Positions 1 through 5,869 of a stretch of DNA of 8,512 nt are shown piece after piece (the first letter of the stretch is position 1; each line of letters opens with the position of its first letter). The position numbers and the translations under genes were made by a program. This DNA comes from Elusimicrobia bacterium RIFCSPLOWO2_01_FULL_64_13 (lineage in GTDB: Bacteria > Elusimicrobiota > Elusimicrobia > 2-02-FULL-39-32). The DNA lies in assembly GCA_001800095.1 (NCBI GenBank), contig MGUT01000034.1:3519-12030 (forward strand), given 5' to 3'. The notes beneath the pieces were generated by a model. The model searched no databases. It was given only the letters and a program-made list of their open reading frames with translations, and was not told the DNA's origin.

Positions 1-236
1 GCGCGCTTGACGGTGAATTTGTAGAGGATCTCCCCCAGCCAGTCCACGAGGAGGGATTCCGGCCCGTCGGAAGAGAGGCGGACGTTCGCGCTCTTTTCCC
101 GGCCCGTCCCTTTCATTTCCGCCAGGAGGGACGTCATGCCGCGGGCCGCGTTCTCGAAGAGGGCGGCCAGGGTCTTTCCGCGCACGCGCAGGCCGATGTC
201 GGCCGTGTGGGGGATGATCTCGAATCCGGGTCTCAT
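1..236 (-). CDS. Archease (RtcB RNA-ligase cofactor), 5' part, cut by window edge
   Basis: The 78 visible codons encode the N-terminal half of an archease. The frame starts with ATG at 236 and reads MRPGFEIIPHTADIGLRVRG, followed by KTLAALFENAARGM. The PHTADIG block and the K(T)L-LFENAA-G stretch are the family hallmark. As I recall, the Asp of TADIG (residue 13 here) is the N-terminal metal ligand in characterised archeases. The segment ending in DWLGEILYKF also matches the family. Archease is known to help the tRNA-splicing/RNA-repair ligase RtcB through its guanylylation and turnover cycle in the cytoplasm. Whether rtcB lies next door cannot be seen, because the gene runs off base 1. It is transcribed away from the sucC operon. 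No good Shine-Dalgarno precedes the ATG, and the predicted transcript start is only about ten bases upstream, so initiation may be leaderless-like. Family assignment is firm. Confidence 0.9.
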   Translation of the reverse strand, partial: MRPGFEIIPHTADIGLRVRGKTLAALFENAARGMTSLLAEMKGTGREKSANVRLSSDGPESLLVDWLGEILYKFTVKR

Positions 237-252
237 GGGAGGGCCTGGAAAA

Positions 253-280
253 ATTATACCATTCCCTTCCCCGGATTCAA
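253..280 (-). promoter_or_regulatory. Extended -10 sigma70-type promoter for the archease gene
   Basis: Read on the minus strand, a perfect TATAAT (258 to 253) is preceded by TG at 261-260 with one base between, giving the extended -10 motif TGGTATAAT. A -35 box TTGAAT (280 to 275) lies 16 bases upstream. The expected transcript start is near 246, about ten bases before the archease ATG. The call rests on sequence match only. Confidence 0.75.
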
Positions 281-286
281 GTTGAA
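276..286. repeat. 11-bp perfect palindrome joining the two divergent -35 boxes
   Basis: The sequence TTCAAGTTGAA reads TTCAA, one central G, then TTGAA. It is formed by the -35 elements of two opposed promoters separated by only base 281. It may be just the by-product of abutting -35 boxes, or it may also be an operator for a dimeric regulator. The sequence alone cannot separate these. Confidence 0.6.
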
Positions 287-310
287 CGGCCCCGCCCGAT
301 TTGGTAGACT
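282..310 (+). promoter_or_regulatory. Extended -10 sigma70-type promoter for the sucC operon
   Basis: The -35 box TTGAAC (282-287) is followed after an optimal 17-base spacer by TAGACT (305-310), a four-of-six match to TATAAT. TG at 302-303 one base ahead of the hexamer supplies the extended -10 element. The expected transcript start is near 317. No other promoter candidate is apparent before the eight downstream genes, so this is probably the main promoter of the whole plus-strand operon. Confidence 0.7.
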
Positions 311-316
311 TTACCC

Positions 317-393
317 CGCAGACCGCGACCTCCCGCGCGCTCCAGTCCGCCGGGGAAGAAGCGGTTTTTTCAACCCCTCTAGAGGTCTGACCA
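317..393 (+). promoter_or_regulatory. 5' leader of sucC mRNA with possible SD-masking fold
   Basis: The predicted leader is about 77 bases. GACCTC at 327-332 is exactly complementary to GAGGTC at 382-387, which includes most of the ribosome-binding site. A competing small stem, CGCG 324-327 with CGCG 334-337, shares base 327 and would occupy part of the masking strand's neighbourhood. Between these, CCGC 347-350 can pair with GCGG 361-364 across a ten-base loop, and this is followed directly by six T residues (365-370), a weak terminator-like arrangement. These short stems could occur by chance in GC-rich DNA. I do not recognise a known riboswitch class here. Confidence 0.3.
381..385 (+). promoter_or_regulatory. 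Ribosome-binding site deciding the TTG start of sucC
   Basis: AGAGG lies eight bases before the TTG at 394. It forms the right half of a 10-bp palindrome, CCTCTAGAGG (376-385). No ATG or GTG is available at the correct N-terminus for the SucC family, so this site supports TTG as the start. Confidence 0.6.
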
Positions 394-1584
394 TTGAAAC
401 TTCTTGAAGCCCAAGCCAAAGAGATCCTGTGCGGATTCGGGATACCGGTCCCCGAGAACGCGGGAATGGTCTCCCGTCCCGGCGACATCCCCCGGGTCCT
501 GAAGAAGGCCGGAGCGGGGCCCTGGGTCCTGAAGGCCCAGGTCCTGACGGGAGGGCGGGGCAAGGCGGGCGGGATCCGCGTGGTCCGCGCCTCGTCCCAG
601 ATGAAGAAGAATCTTTTGGAGATGCTGGGCATGACTCTGGTCACGGCCCAGACCGGCCCCGAGGGCGTTCCCGTCAGGCAGGTGCTTCTGGAAAAGCCCA
701 TGGAGCCGGCCCGCGAGCTCTATTTCAGCGTGGCCCTGGACCGGCGGCTCGGCTGCGCGCTGCTCATCGCTTCGAGCGAGGGGGGCGTGGAGATCGAGAC
801 CCTCGCCAGGAACTCTCCCGAAAAGATCCTCAAGATGGAGATCGGGCCGTCGGGCGCCCTGGAGGACAACCAGGCCAGGGAGCTTCTCTTCCGTCTCGGC
901 CTTTACGATTCCGACCAGAAGAAATCCCGGGAAAGGGCCCAGTTCTTCAAGAATTGCGTGAGGGCCTTCTTCGCGCTGGACGCCTCCCTCCTCGAGATCA
1001 ATCCCCTCGCCCTCACGGCCAAAGGCGGTCTCGTCTGCCTGGACGCGAAGGTCACCGTGGACGACAACGCTCTCTTCCGCCACCCGGAGCTCGCCCGCTA
1101 TGAGAAAGCCGCCTGCCTGTCCCCGGCCGAGAAGGAAGCCAAGGCCGCCGGCATCTCCTACATCCCCTTGAGCGGCGACATCGGCTGCATGGTCAACGGG
1201 GCGGGCCTGGCCATGGCCACGATGGACCTTTTGAAACAGCACGGGGGCGATCCCGCCAACTTCCTGGATGTGGGCGGCGGAGCGAACGTGGAGCAGGTCA
1301 CCCGCGCCTTCAAGATCATCCTCTCCGACAAGAACGTCAAGGCGGTTTTCGTCAATATCTTCGGTGGCATCATGAGGTGCGACGTGATCGCCGAAGGCGT
1401 CGTTTCGGCGGCGAAAGTGGTGAAGCTCTCGGTGCCCCTCGTGGTGCGGCTGGAGGGCAACCGCAAGGAGGAAGGGGCCGCCATCCTTTCCAAGTCCGGG
1501 CTGGACATTACCAGCGTCGGAGACTTGTCCCTCGCGGCCGCCAGGGCCGTCGAGCTGTCCCGGAATCATGGGAGGACCCCGTGA
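394..1584 (+). CDS. sucC: Succinyl-CoA synthetase beta subunit
   Basis: The 396-residue product is the ADP/GDP-forming succinate-CoA ligase beta subunit, close to the 388 residues of the E. coli protein. It pairs with SucD in the cytoplasm to interconvert succinyl-CoA and succinate with nucleoside triphosphate, in the TCA cycle or its reductive branches. The ATP-grasp domain occupies roughly residues 1-235, with the nucleotide-binding loop GGRGKAGG at 53-60 and LEINP at 200-204. Asn203 and Asp217 have the same spacing as the E. coli Mg-binding Asn199/Asp213 pair. The C-terminal ligase/CoA domain carries GDIGCMVNGAGLAM (261-274), DVGGGA (292-297), NIFGGIMRCD (321-330) and VRLEGN (351-356). The TTG start is fixed by family alignment (MKLLEAQAKE against MNLHEYQAKQ) and by AGAGG upstream. 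Its stop overlaps the sucD start, implying coupled translation. Nucleotide preference cannot be read from sequence. A malate-CoA ligase is less likely because the SucC motifs match so closely. Confidence 0.96.
   Translation: MKLLEAQAKEILCGFGIPVPENAGMVSRPGDIPRVLKKAGAGPWVLKAQVLTGGRGKAGGIRVVRASSQMKKNLLEMLGMTLVTAQTGPEGVPVRQVLLEKPMEPARELYFSVALDRRLGCALLIASSEGGVEIETLARNSPEKILKMEIGPSGALEDNQARELLFRLGLYDSDQKKSRERAQFFKNCVRAFFALDASLLEINPLALTAKGGLVCLDAKVTVDDNALFRHPELARYEKAACLSPAEKEAKAAGISYIPLSGDIGCMVNGAGLAMATMDLLKQHGGDPANFLDVGGGANVEQVTRAFKIILSDKNVKAVFVNIFGGIMRCDVIAEGVVSAAKVVKLSVPLVVRLEGNRKEEGAAILSKSGLDITSVGDLSLAAARAVELSRNHGRTP
1570..1576 (+). promoter_or_regulatory. Ribosome-binding site fixing the GTG start of sucD
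   Basis: GGGAGGA inside the last codons of sucC ends four bases before GTG at 1581. It supports that GTG over the in-frame ATG at 1377, which would add 68 residues read from the interior of sucC. Confidence 0.8.
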
Positions 1585-2567
1585 GCATCCTGGCCGGCAA
1601 GGAGACCAGGGTCCTCTGCCAGGGCATCACCGGCTCCGCCGGGTCCTTCCACGCCCGCGCCTGCCGGGACTACGGCACGAACCTCGTCGGCGGGGTCACG
1701 CCCGGCAAGGGCGGGACGTTCCTCGACCGGATCCCCATCTTCGACACGGTGAAGGAGGCGGCGGAGAAGACCGGGGCCGGCGCCTCCATGATATTCGTGC
1801 CGGCGCCGTTCGCCGCCGACGCGGTGCTGGAAGCCGTCTCCGCCGGCATCCGGCTCATCGTCTGCATCACCGAGGGCATCCCCGTCCTCGACATGGTCCG
1901 GGTGCGGCATTCCATCCAGGCCAGGATGGCGGAATCCATCCGCAGGGAGATCCAGACCCGGGGAGGGCTTGAGATCGGCGATCCCGGGGTCCTCGACCGG
2001 CACAGGGTCTGGCTCATCGGGCCGAACTGCCCCGGGGTCATCACGCCCGGCGAATGCAAGATCGGCATCATGCCCGGCCCCATCCATCTGTCCGAAAGCG
2101 CCGAGCCGAGGACGGGCAAGGTGGGCATCGTCTCCCGTTCCGGCACCCTGACGTACGAGGCCGTCTGGCAGCTGACCGCCCTGGGCATCGGCCAGTCCAC
2201 GGTGGTGGGCGTCGGGGGCGACCCGGTGCCGGGGACCGGATTCATAGAGATCCTGGCTGAATTCGAGAAGGACCCCGGCACCCGCGCCGTCCTTTTGCTC
2301 GGCGAGATCGGCGGGTCCGCCGAGGAGGAAGCCGCGCGTTTCTTCAAGGAAAAGATGTCCAAGCCCCTCATCGGATTCATCGCCGGCCAGACCGCCCCGC
2401 CCGGCAGGCGCATGGGACACGCTGGCGCCATCATCGAAGGCGGCTCCTCGGGCACGGCCCAGGAAAAGATCTCGGTCCTCAAATCCATGGGGGTCGCGGT
2501 CGCGCCCTCGCCGGCCGAGATCGGGGCCACGGTGCAGAAGGTCCTCGCCTCGGGAGGCAAGGGATGA
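1581..2567 (+). CDS. sucD: Succinyl-CoA synthetase alpha subunit with internal insertion
   Basis: The product has 328 residues against 289 in E. coli. It is the CoA-binding, phosphohistidine-carrying subunit of succinyl-CoA synthetase. The GTG start overlaps the sucC stop (GTGA) and gives MSILAGKETRVLCQGITG, matching E. coli MSILIDKNTKVICQGFTG from the first residue. Family blocks are intact: GGVTPGKGG (37-45), VPAPF (73-77), CITEGIP (95-101), IGPNCPGVITPGECKIGI (146-163), SRSGTLTYEAV (185-195), GEIGGSAEEEAA (241-252) and KRMGHAGAI-like RRMGHAGAI, with the phospho-acceptor His at about 280 (E. coli His246). Oddity: between LDM (103-105) and IGPNCPG (146-152) there are 40 residues where E. coli has 14. 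A further seven or so extra residues (about 171-178) precede GKVGIVSRSG. Reading frame and flanks stay clean, so the gene looks functional. Confidence 0.96.
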   Translation: MSILAGKETRVLCQGITGSAGSFHARACRDYGTNLVGGVTPGKGGTFLDRIPIFDTVKEAAEKTGAGASMIFVPAPFAADAVLEAVSAGIRLIVCITEGIPVLDMVRVRHSIQARMAESIRREIQTRGGLEIGDPGVLDRHRVWLIGPNCPGVITPGECKIGIMPGPIHLSESAEPRTGKVGIVSRSGTLTYEAVWQLTALGIGQSTVVGVGGDPVPGTGFIEILAEFEKDPGTRAVLLLGEIGGSAEEEAARFFKEKMSKPLIGFIAGQTAPPGRRMGHAGAIIEGGSSGTAQEKISVLKSMGVAVAPSPAEIGATVQKVLASGGKG

Positions 2568-4564
2568 TCGGTCCGGTCAGTTTCGGCAAGCACACCTTGA
2601 ACCAGATCGAGATCGGGATCACCAAGGAATGGCTCGAGACCAACGGCCTGGGTTCCTACGCCTCCGGCACGATACTCGGGGCGAACACGCGCCGCACCCA
2701 CGCCCTGTACGTCCTGCCCGCGGGCGTTCCCTCGCGCAGGATGACCATGGTCAACCGGCTGGAGGAGGCCGTCCTCCTGCGCGACCGCCGGATCGATTTT
2801 TCCTCCCAGGAATATCCCGGCAGCGTCTTCCCGCGGGGCTACCTGAACCTCGAGCATTTTTCCCTGGAACCCTTTCCGCGCTGGGTGCTCGCTTCGGACG
2901 ATCTCAAGATCGAAAAGACCTTTTTCCTCCGCTCGGGCGAGGACTGCGCGGTGCTCCTCTACCGGCACCTCATGGGCCCGCCGGTCCGGCTGATCTTGAG
3001 GCCCTTCCTTTCCTGCCGGGACCCGCTTTCCCTCATCAAGGAGGACCGGCGCTTCGACGGTTCCATCCGGGCCGAAGGCCGCCGGCTCTGGTGCGCCGTG
3101 CCCGGCGCTCCCTCCTTTTCCATCACGGCGCTCTTCCGGACGGAATCGGAGAACGGACGGATCCGGATCAACGGGGACCCGGTCTGGTACAAGAACCTCG
3201 TCTACGCGCACGACGAGGAGAACGAGCTCGATTCCAGGGAAGACCTCTACGTTCCCGGCCAGATCCTCGCGGAGTTGGAACCCGGCCAGACCCTGGCTCT
3301 CGTCTTCTCCCCGGAGAAGGAGCCGAACATCCACCTGGACCGCTGGATCGAGCAGGAGCTCTTCGCGCGCAGGAAGGCCGTCGAGAACGTCAAGGTGCGC
3401 GGGGAGCTCGGGCGGATCTGCGCCCTGGCCGCGGACCAGTTCATCGTCCGCAACGGCAAGGGCGCCGGCATCGTGCGGGGCTACCCCTCGAAGGACCTCT
3501 CCATGCGCGACTCCCTCATGTGCCTGCCCGGCATCTGCCTGGCCACGGGCCGCCTGGACGAGGCCCGGGAGATCTTGCGGAACGCCTCCAAGCTGGCCGC
3601 CGGCGGCCTGTTCCACGGGTCCCGGGAGCCGGACTCGGAGGATTGCGGCTATTGCGCCGTGGACCCGGCGCTCTGGTTCGTGTGGGCCGTGCAGGAATTC
3701 CACGCCGCCGCCAAGGACGATGATTTTCTGCGCGAGATGAAGCCTCACGTGGAAGCGGTCGTGCGGTCCTTCAGCGAAGGGACCGGGGTCGAGGGTCCGA
3801 ACTGCCGTTGCGACGTCCGCATGGATTCCGACGGGCTCATCATCGGGAGCTCCCAGGGGGTTCCCCTCACCTGGATGGACGCGCGGGTGAACGGCTGGAT
3901 CGCCACGCCCCGCAGGGGCAAGGCGGTGGAGGTCCAGGCCCTCTGGTACAACGCGCTCCAATTCTGCTCCGAGATATGCATCAAGTTCGACGGCCGCGAC
4001 TCCGGCTGGGGGGACCTGGCCCGCAAGGTCCGGGAAAGCTTCAACCTCTATTTCTGGAACTCCCAGGTCAACTACCTCTTCGACCATATCGAAGGCAACA
4101 TGCGCGAGGGCTCCATCCGCCCCAACGCCCTCTACGCCGTGAGCCTTCCCTACGAGGTCCTCGAGACCGACAAGTTCCGGCCGGTGGTGGACCAGGCCTG
4201 GAGCGCGCTCTACACTTCTCTGGGATTACGGACGCTCTCGCCCAAGGAGCCGCATTTCCACGCGGTCCACGCGGGCGACGAACGCAGCCGGGCCGCTTCC
4301 ATGCATAACGGCACCGTGATGTCATTTTTGATCGGACCGTTCCTCACCGCTTTCATGAAGGCCTACGGCCGCGACGCGGCCAACCGCGAACGGGCCGTCC
4401 ATTTTCTCCGGCCCATCATGATGCACGTGGCCGACGCCGGGGTGGGGACCATTTCCGAGATGTTCGACGGGGACCCGCCGCACACCCCGCGGGGAGGGAT
4501 CGCGGACGCGCGCGCCGTGGGCGAGATCCTGCGCGTGATGCAGGAAGAAGGTCTGGAAATCTAG
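2564..4564 (+). CDS. Glycogen debranching enzyme / amylo-alpha-1,6-glucosidase family protein, divergent active-site motifs
   Basis: The 666-residue protein has the two-part build of bacterial and archaeal one-domain debranching enzymes (GDE_N plus GDE_C, GH133-like). The N-terminal beta domain (about 1-225) starts with EWLETNGLGSYASGT (22-36) and GANTRR-H (39-46) and includes LILRPFLSCRD (143-153). The C-terminal alpha/alpha-barrel part (about 280-660) keeps DGLI (423-426), LTWMDARV (435-442), TPR-GK-VE (448-456), ALWYNAL (459-465), SIRPN (517-521), GLRTLSP (554-560) and GTISEMFDGDPPHTPRG (628-644). Such enzymes remove alpha-1,6-glucosyl branches of glycogen in the cytoplasm. Oddly, the usual GYxWFxDWGRDT is GYPSKDLSMRDS (306-317), HQGTVWPW is HNGTVMSF (581-588), and IAQAWSV is IADARAV (646-652). 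The function may therefore be altered: another alpha-glucoside, or a non-catalytic role. The start is ATG overlapping the sucD stop (ATGA), with GGGAGG six bases upstream. It is probably co-translated with sucD. Confidence 0.85.
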   Translation: MIGPVSFGKHTLNQIEIGITKEWLETNGLGSYASGTILGANTRRTHALYVLPAGVPSRRMTMVNRLEEAVLLRDRRIDFSSQEYPGSVFPRGYLNLEHFSLEPFPRWVLASDDLKIEKTFFLRSGEDCAVLLYRHLMGPPVRLILRPFLSCRDPLSLIKEDRRFDGSIRAEGRRLWCAVPGAPSFSITALFRTESENGRIRINGDPVWYKNLVYAHDEENELDSREDLYVPGQILAELEPGQTLALVFSPEKEPNIHLDRWIEQELFARRKAVENVKVRGELGRICALAADQFIVRNGKGAGIVRGYPSKDLSMRDSLMCLPGICLATGRLDEAREILRNASKLAAGGLFHGSREPDSEDCGYCAVDPALWFVWAVQEFHAAAKDDDFLREMKPHVEAVVRSFSEGTGVEGPNCRCDVRMDSDGLIIGSSQGVPLTWMDARVNGWIATPRRGKAVEVQALWYNALQFCSEICIKFDGRDSGWGDLARKVRESFNLYFWNSQVNYLFDHIEGNMREGSIRPNALYAVSLPYEVLETDKFRPVVDQAWSALYTSLGLRTLSPKEPHFHAVHAGDERSRAASMHNGTVMSFLIGPFLTAFMKAYGRDAANRERAVHFLRPIMMHVADAGVGTISEMFDGDPPHTPRGGIADARAVGEILRVMQEEGLEI

Positions 4565-4573
4565 GAGGAGACC

Positions 4574-4750
4574 ATGCCATTCGTGAGAGTGACCATGATG
4601 CCGCGGGACAAGGAAACGAAGCAGGCCCTGGCCAGGGACATCGCCGAGGCCGTGATGAAGCATTGCAAGGTCACGGCCGAGCATACCTGGATCGTCTTCG
4701 AGGAGCCGCCCCGCTCCTCCTGGTCCTTCGGCGGAAAGATGGCGGAATGA
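4574..4750 (+). CDS. 4-oxalocrotonate tautomerase family protein (58 aa)
   Basis: This small gene starts with ATG at 4574 behind a strong GGAGGAG site (4564-4570) that overlaps the previous stop codon. The product begins MPFVRVTMMPRDKE and ends WSFGGKMAE. Pro directly after Met, which becomes the catalytic N-terminal Pro1 once Met is removed, together with the VxxEEP-x-W-xxGG-K ending and a length near 60 residues identifies the tautomerase superfamily. These form small cytosolic oligomers that tautomerise keto-enol substrates. Arg10 of the mature chain can align with 4-OT Arg11 after a one-residue gap. The 4-OT Arg39 position is Trp, and Phe50 is also Trp, substitutions seen in many 4-OT-like proteins of unknown substrate, so true 4-oxalocrotonate activity is not implied. 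The stop overlaps the alanine dehydrogenase ATG (ATGA). No aromatic-degradation genes are nearby. Confidence 0.88.
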   Translation: MPFVRVTMMPRDKETKQALARDIAEAVMKHCKVTAEHTWIVFEEPPRSSWSFGGKMAE

Positions 4751-5859
4751 TCCTCGGGGTCCCGAAGGAGGTCAAGGACGGCGAGTGCCGCGTGGCCCTG
4801 ACGCCCGGAGGGGCGAAGGCCCTCGTCCGGCAGAAGCACGCGGTCCTCGTCCAGAGAGGCGCGGGCGGCCTCGCGGGGTATCCGGACGCCGAATACCGCT
4901 CGGCCGGAGCCCGGGTCCTTCCATCCGCGCGGGCCGTCTGGGAGAAAAGCGGACTCGTCCTCAAGGTCAAGGAACCCCTCCCGGCGGAGTTCCAATATCT
5001 CAAGCCCGGCAAGATCCTCTTCTGCTACCTCCACCTCGCGGCCGACCGTTCCCTCACCATGGCCCTGGTCCGTTCCGGGATCGCGGCCGTCGCCGGAGAG
5101 ACCATCCGCGATTCCAAGGACCGCCTGCCGCTCCTGGAACCCATGAGCGAGCTGGCCGGGCGCATGGCCGCGATCGTGGCGGCCTATTACCTGTCCACGC
5201 CCCACAGCGGACGGGGCGTTCTGGTCTCCGGCCTGCCCGGAGTGCTCCCGGCGCATTTCGTCGTGATCGGAGGGGGGACCGTGGGCGAGAACGCGGCCAA
5301 GATCGCTTCCGGCATGGGCGCCCAGGTCACCATACTCGACCTTAGCCAGGAACGCCTGCGCTCGCTTAGCGAGATCCTGCCCGGCAACGTCTCGACCCTG
5401 GCTTCCACCCCTTCCAACATCGAAGAGGCCGTTTCCACGGCCGACGCCGTCATCGGCGCGGTGCTCATTCCCGGGGCCAAGGCGCCCAAGCTCATCACGC
5501 GCGGGCTCCTCAAGAAGTTCCCCCGCGGGAGCGTCCTGGTGGATGTCTGCATCGACCAGGGCGGGATCTCCGAGACCAGCCGGCCCACGTCCCATTCCCA
5601 TCCCACCTACAGCGTGGACGGGGTCCTGCATTACTGCGTTCCCAACATGCCCGGCGCCTACGGCCGCACAGCCACGAACGCCTATACCCACGCTTCCCTC
5701 GATTACGTCTCCCTCATCGCCTCCCGGGGGCTCCGGGGGGCGTTCTCGAAGGACGCCGGCCTCGCGCAGGGGCTGAACGTCTGCGGGGGCCGGGTGACCT
5801 GCCCGGAAGCGGCGGGAGCCCACCGCCTTTCCGCCGCCCGCTGGCAGGACGTCCTCTAG
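4747..5859 (+). CDS. ald: Alanine dehydrogenase (NAD-dependent)
   Basis: The 370-residue protein aligns over its full length with bacterial alanine dehydrogenase (about 371 residues), which interconverts pyruvate, ammonia and NADH with L-alanine and NAD+ in the cytoplasm. It starts MILGVPKEVKDGECRVALTPGG. The known substrate and catalytic residues fall at the expected numbers: Arg15, Lys75 (VKEPLP), His96 (YLHLA), Asp270 (VDVCIDQGG) and Asn300 (PNMPGA). The Rossmann loop is GGGTVG (175-180), with Asp198 at the end of the second strand, which favours NAD over NADP. The ATG at 4747 overlaps the tautomerase stop, and an in-frame ATG at 4663 is rejected because it would add 28 residues unrelated to the family. 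In a fermenting cell it would balance redox by making alanine, or supply pyruvate by catabolism. The direction is not shown by sequence. Confidence 0.96.
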   Translation: MILGVPKEVKDGECRVALTPGGAKALVRQKHAVLVQRGAGGLAGYPDAEYRSAGARVLPSARAVWEKSGLVLKVKEPLPAEFQYLKPGKILFCYLHLAADRSLTMALVRSGIAAVAGETIRDSKDRLPLLEPMSELAGRMAAIVAAYYLSTPHSGRGVLVSGLPGVLPAHFVVIGGGTVGENAAKIASGMGAQVTILDLSQERLRSLSEILPGNVSTLASTPSNIEEAVSTADAVIGAVLIPGAKAPKLITRGLLKKFPRGSVLVDVCIDQGGISETSRPTSHSHPTYSVDGVLHYCVPNMPGAYGRTATNAYTHASLDYVSLIASRGLRGAFSKDAGLAQGLNVCGGRVTCPEAAGAHRLSAARWQDVL

Positions 5860-5869
5860 TTCCCGCCGC

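Noticed and set aside
347..370. Rho-independent terminator ahead of sucC (CCGC/GCGG stem plus six T)
   Set aside because: The stem is only four base pairs with a ten-base loop, too weak for a confident terminator. It is kept only as part of the speculative leader fold.
207..407. Plus-strand open frame of 66 codons across the intergenic region
   Set aside because: It begins inside the archease gene, runs through both promoters and ends inside sucC, and it has no RBS or family similarity.
379..1569. Open frame of 396 codons on the minus strand over sucC
   Set aside because: It is a codon-bias shadow of sucC: same length, no family motif, and its His/Gly/Asp-rich composition is typical of reversed GC-rich coding DNA.
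1377..1580. Upstream in-frame extension of sucD
   Set aside because: It reads sucC interior sequence out of frame. The GTG at 1581 matches the family N-terminus exactly and has a good RBS.
1670..4087. Open frame of 805 codons on the minus strand across sucD and the debranching-like gene
   Set aside because: It lies antisense to two clearly homologous genes, its product is a low-complexity mix of Pro/Gly/Ala/Arg/Asp/Glu with no recognisable family, and long stop-free antisense frames are expected with strong G/C third-position bias.
4663..4746. Upstream in-frame extension of alanine dehydrogenase
   Set aside because: It is an out-of-frame reading of the tautomerase gene. The ATG at 4747 gives the standard MI(L/I)GVPKE start and the expected residue numbering.
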